In this document: one piece after another, positions 62,473-64,000 of the stretch
Layout of the letters: every line of letters starts with the position of its first letter
Position numbering within the stretch: the stretch's first letter is position 1
NCBI RefSeq assembly: GCF_040096455.1
Contig: NZ_JBBMER010000010.1
Location: forward strand, 1-64,000
DNA from: Lachnospira rogosae
Lineage (GTDB): Bacteria > Bacillota > Clostridia > Lachnospirales > Lachnospiraceae
Direction: 5' to 3'
DNA: 64,000 nucleotides
Translations under genes and position numbers: made by a program
Notes under the pieces: model-generated
What the model saw: only the letters and a program-made list of their open reading frames with translations
Databases searched by the model: none
Told to the model about the DNA's origin: nothing

Positions 62473-63699
62473 CTAGTCCATATTAACATTAAGATGTCTA
62501 GGAAGACCATCAACCATAATTGGTGAAAGTTCAGCCTGAATTAATGGTCTGATATAGTGAATAAGGTCTTCTGTGACAAAATCATCTTCAGTAATCCACT
62601 CAAGTGGAACTTTCTTCTCGATGTTGGCAATCTGGTGTACATCGTGTGTTTCTGTAATGCACATATATGGATCATCAGAAACTCTCTTAAGTACAACAAC
62701 TTTACCAGTCTCGCCTTCAAATGCAGCCTTAACAGCAGCACCACCAACGTTGAATGCTTCTGTGATATCTGTACGAGATGTCATATGAGCTGCACAACGC
62801 TGTAATGTTGATAATTCAATAGCTCTTGTCTTGATACCAAGTTCAGAACCGACTTTGTTAGCAAGGAACTTAGCAGAACTAGCTAACTGCTTGTGACCGA
62901 AAGCATCAACGAATTCAACGTGGTCAGAAAGTTCAAATACATATCTTCCGTCCATAACTTTAATACCTTCAGAAACGGCGATTACCATTGAACGTCCCTT
63001 AGAAGCGATTTCTTTAACTCTTTCAAGGAAGTGGTCAATATCAAATACCTTTTCTGGAAGATAAATGAGGTCTACGCCTTCACAATCCTCGCCTCTTGCA
63101 AGAGCAGAAGCGGCTGTAAGCCAACCAGCATTACGTCCCATAATCTCAACGATAGTTACTGTTGGATAGTCATATACAAGACCATCGCGGATAATCTCTT
63201 TCATAGTAGCGGCTATGAATTTAGCAGCACTACCAAATCCAGGAGTGTGGTCAGTAACTGCAAGGTCATTATCGATTGTCTTAGGAACACCCATAAACTT
63301 GATATCACTGCCTACAAGAAGAGCGTAGTCAGAAAGCTTCTTGATAGTGTCCATTGAATCGTTACCACCTATGTAGAAGAAGTATGAAATGTTGAGTTCT
63401 TTAAGTATTTCAAAAATCTTCTCGTAAGTATCTCTGTCATCAGATATTTCTGGGAGCTTATAACGACATGAACCTAAATAAGAAGAAGGTGTTCTTTTTA
63501 AAAGGTCGATATCGATATCAGTCTTAATCTTCTCTGAGAGATCTACATACTGCTTGTCAAGCAGACCCTTGATGCCGTGAAGCATACCATATACTTTGTT
63601 AGCTCCTCTATCTTTTGCTGTCTTGAATACACCTGCAAGACTTGAATTGATTACGGAAGTTGGTCCACCAGACTGTCCTACGATAACATTACCTAACAT
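62473..63699 (-). CDS. Phosphofructokinase, pyrophosphate-dependent type
   Basis: 408-aa PFK family enzyme. GGNDSMDT has aspartate where ATP-dependent PFKs have glycine, and PKTIDND has the lysine typical of PPi-PFK in place of the glycine of ATP enzymes. Both point to pyrophosphate as phosphate donor. EIMGRNAGWLTAASALARG and the fructose-6-phosphate site are intact. GGAGG precedes ATG 63699. Such enzymes make glycolysis reversible and save ATP in anaerobes. Confidence 0.92.
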   Translation of the reverse strand: MLGNVIVGQSGGPTSVINSSLAGVFKTAKDRGANKVYGMLHGIKGLLDKQYVDLSEKIKTDIDIDLLKRTPSSYLGSCRYKLPEISDDRDTYEKIFEILKELNISYFFYIGGNDSMDTIKKLSDYALLVGSDIKFMGVPKTIDNDLAVTDHTPGFGSAAKFIAATMKEIIRDGLVYDYPTVTIVEIMGRNAGWLTAASALARGEDCEGVDLIYLPEKVFDIDHFLERVKEIASKGRSMVIAVSEGIKVMDGRYVFELSDHVEFVDAFGHKQLASSAKFLANKVGSELGIKTRAIELSTLQRCAAHMTSRTDITEAFNVGGAAVKAAFEGETGKVVVLKRVSDDPYMCITETHDVHQIANIEKKVPLEWITEDDFVTEDLIHYIRPLIQAELSPIMVDGLPRHLNVNMD

Positions 63700-63898
63700 A
63701 AATGTCCTCCGAAAATTATTATAATAATAAAGATGTAAACAGACCTAAATTCCCTCTAGACTTAAATCTGTCATAAATATTTTATTAAATTAATATTAAC
63801 ATAATTAAAGCAATCATACAACTTAAAAAAGATAATTAATTTAATAAATTCTTCCCACCAAAACAGGAAACTTTCAAAATATTTATAATATGATATAA

Positions 63899-64000
63899 TG
63901 AGCGCAAAAGGAAAGGAAGCGGCTGCGAAGCAGACATTTACTTTTCTTGCGCCATTAACGAACGAACAGCCATGCGAAGCAGGGCGGGATAGCGCGTAGC
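63899..64000. repeat. GC-rich hairpin element cut by the window end
   Basis: After AT-rich spacer (63700-63898, nothing seen) the sequence turns GC-rich. GCGCAA near 63902 pairs with TTGCGC near 63948, the perfect small hairpin CTGC-GAA-GCAG lies inside, and GCGAAGC occurs again after. The GAA-loop style resembles the 79-bp repeats at 53837. The element continues past the window. Confidence 0.6.

Overview
The window looks like chromosome from an AT-rich Gram-positive anaerobe of the class Clostridia, most likely family Lachnospiraceae. The evidence is the codon and base composition, GGAGG-type ribosome sites before nearly every gene, the yaaO/yaaR/holB/ricT/rsmI gene order, an isoleucine T-box, a SpoIID/SpoIIQ pair, a pyrophosphate-type phosphofructokinase and lipoproteins of a style common in gut Lachnospiraceae. 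A species such as Lachnospira eligens is only a guess. I see no phage, no CRISPR array and no complete insertion sequence. Layout: five tRNA genes (1-500) are followed by a conserved housekeeping operon (590-6983): PLP decarboxylase, guanylate-kinase-like protein, YaaR, HolB, RicT, TrmN6-like methylase and RsmI. A TetR regulator stands divergent from an MMPL exporter and a heptad-repeat lipoprotein (7157-12633), with three operator-like palindromes over the promoter. A MarR regulator and a KdgK-type sugar kinase follow. From 14639 to 24445 lies a purine/molybdenum block: NCS2 purine permease, a fused NTPase-MocA protein, a B12/iron-type ABC importer that may carry molybdate, a structured RNA with its own strong promoter, and three molybdenum hydroxylase subunits. 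Region 24446-31398 carries a tandem-repeat microprotein candidate, an AAA ATPase, a two-component/ABC cassette and a diguanylate cyclase; ileS under a T-box follows (to 35090). Region 35200-46636 is a one-strand accessory island and my first choice for an undescribed system. It holds a BlaI-like repressor and BlaR1-like membrane protease without a penicillin-binding domain, two small secreted proteins, two paralogous lipoproteins, an ABC-2 transporter, and a LytTR regulator with an AgrC-like kinase. The same BlaI-type operator occurs at both early promoters, and LytTR-like direct repeats sit before the second lipoprotein gene. A relic of a second ABC ATPase gene shows that part of the island was duplicated and then decayed. 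The rest (46870-63699) is mostly core metabolism and cell envelope: glycogen phosphorylase, SpoIID/SpoIIQ, MurG, a radical SAM protein, MTA/SAH nucleosidase, glucose-6-phosphate isomerase, a MATE exporter, a 2-hydroxyacid dehydrogenase and PPi-dependent phosphofructokinase. Two non-coding repeat families stand out here. One is a 79-bp tandem repeat (53837-54142) made of hairpins. The other is a pair of 236-294 bp giant hairpins (55231-55466 and 55659-55952) that share a 73-bp core in opposite orientation, while their arms differ and yet stay self-complementary.
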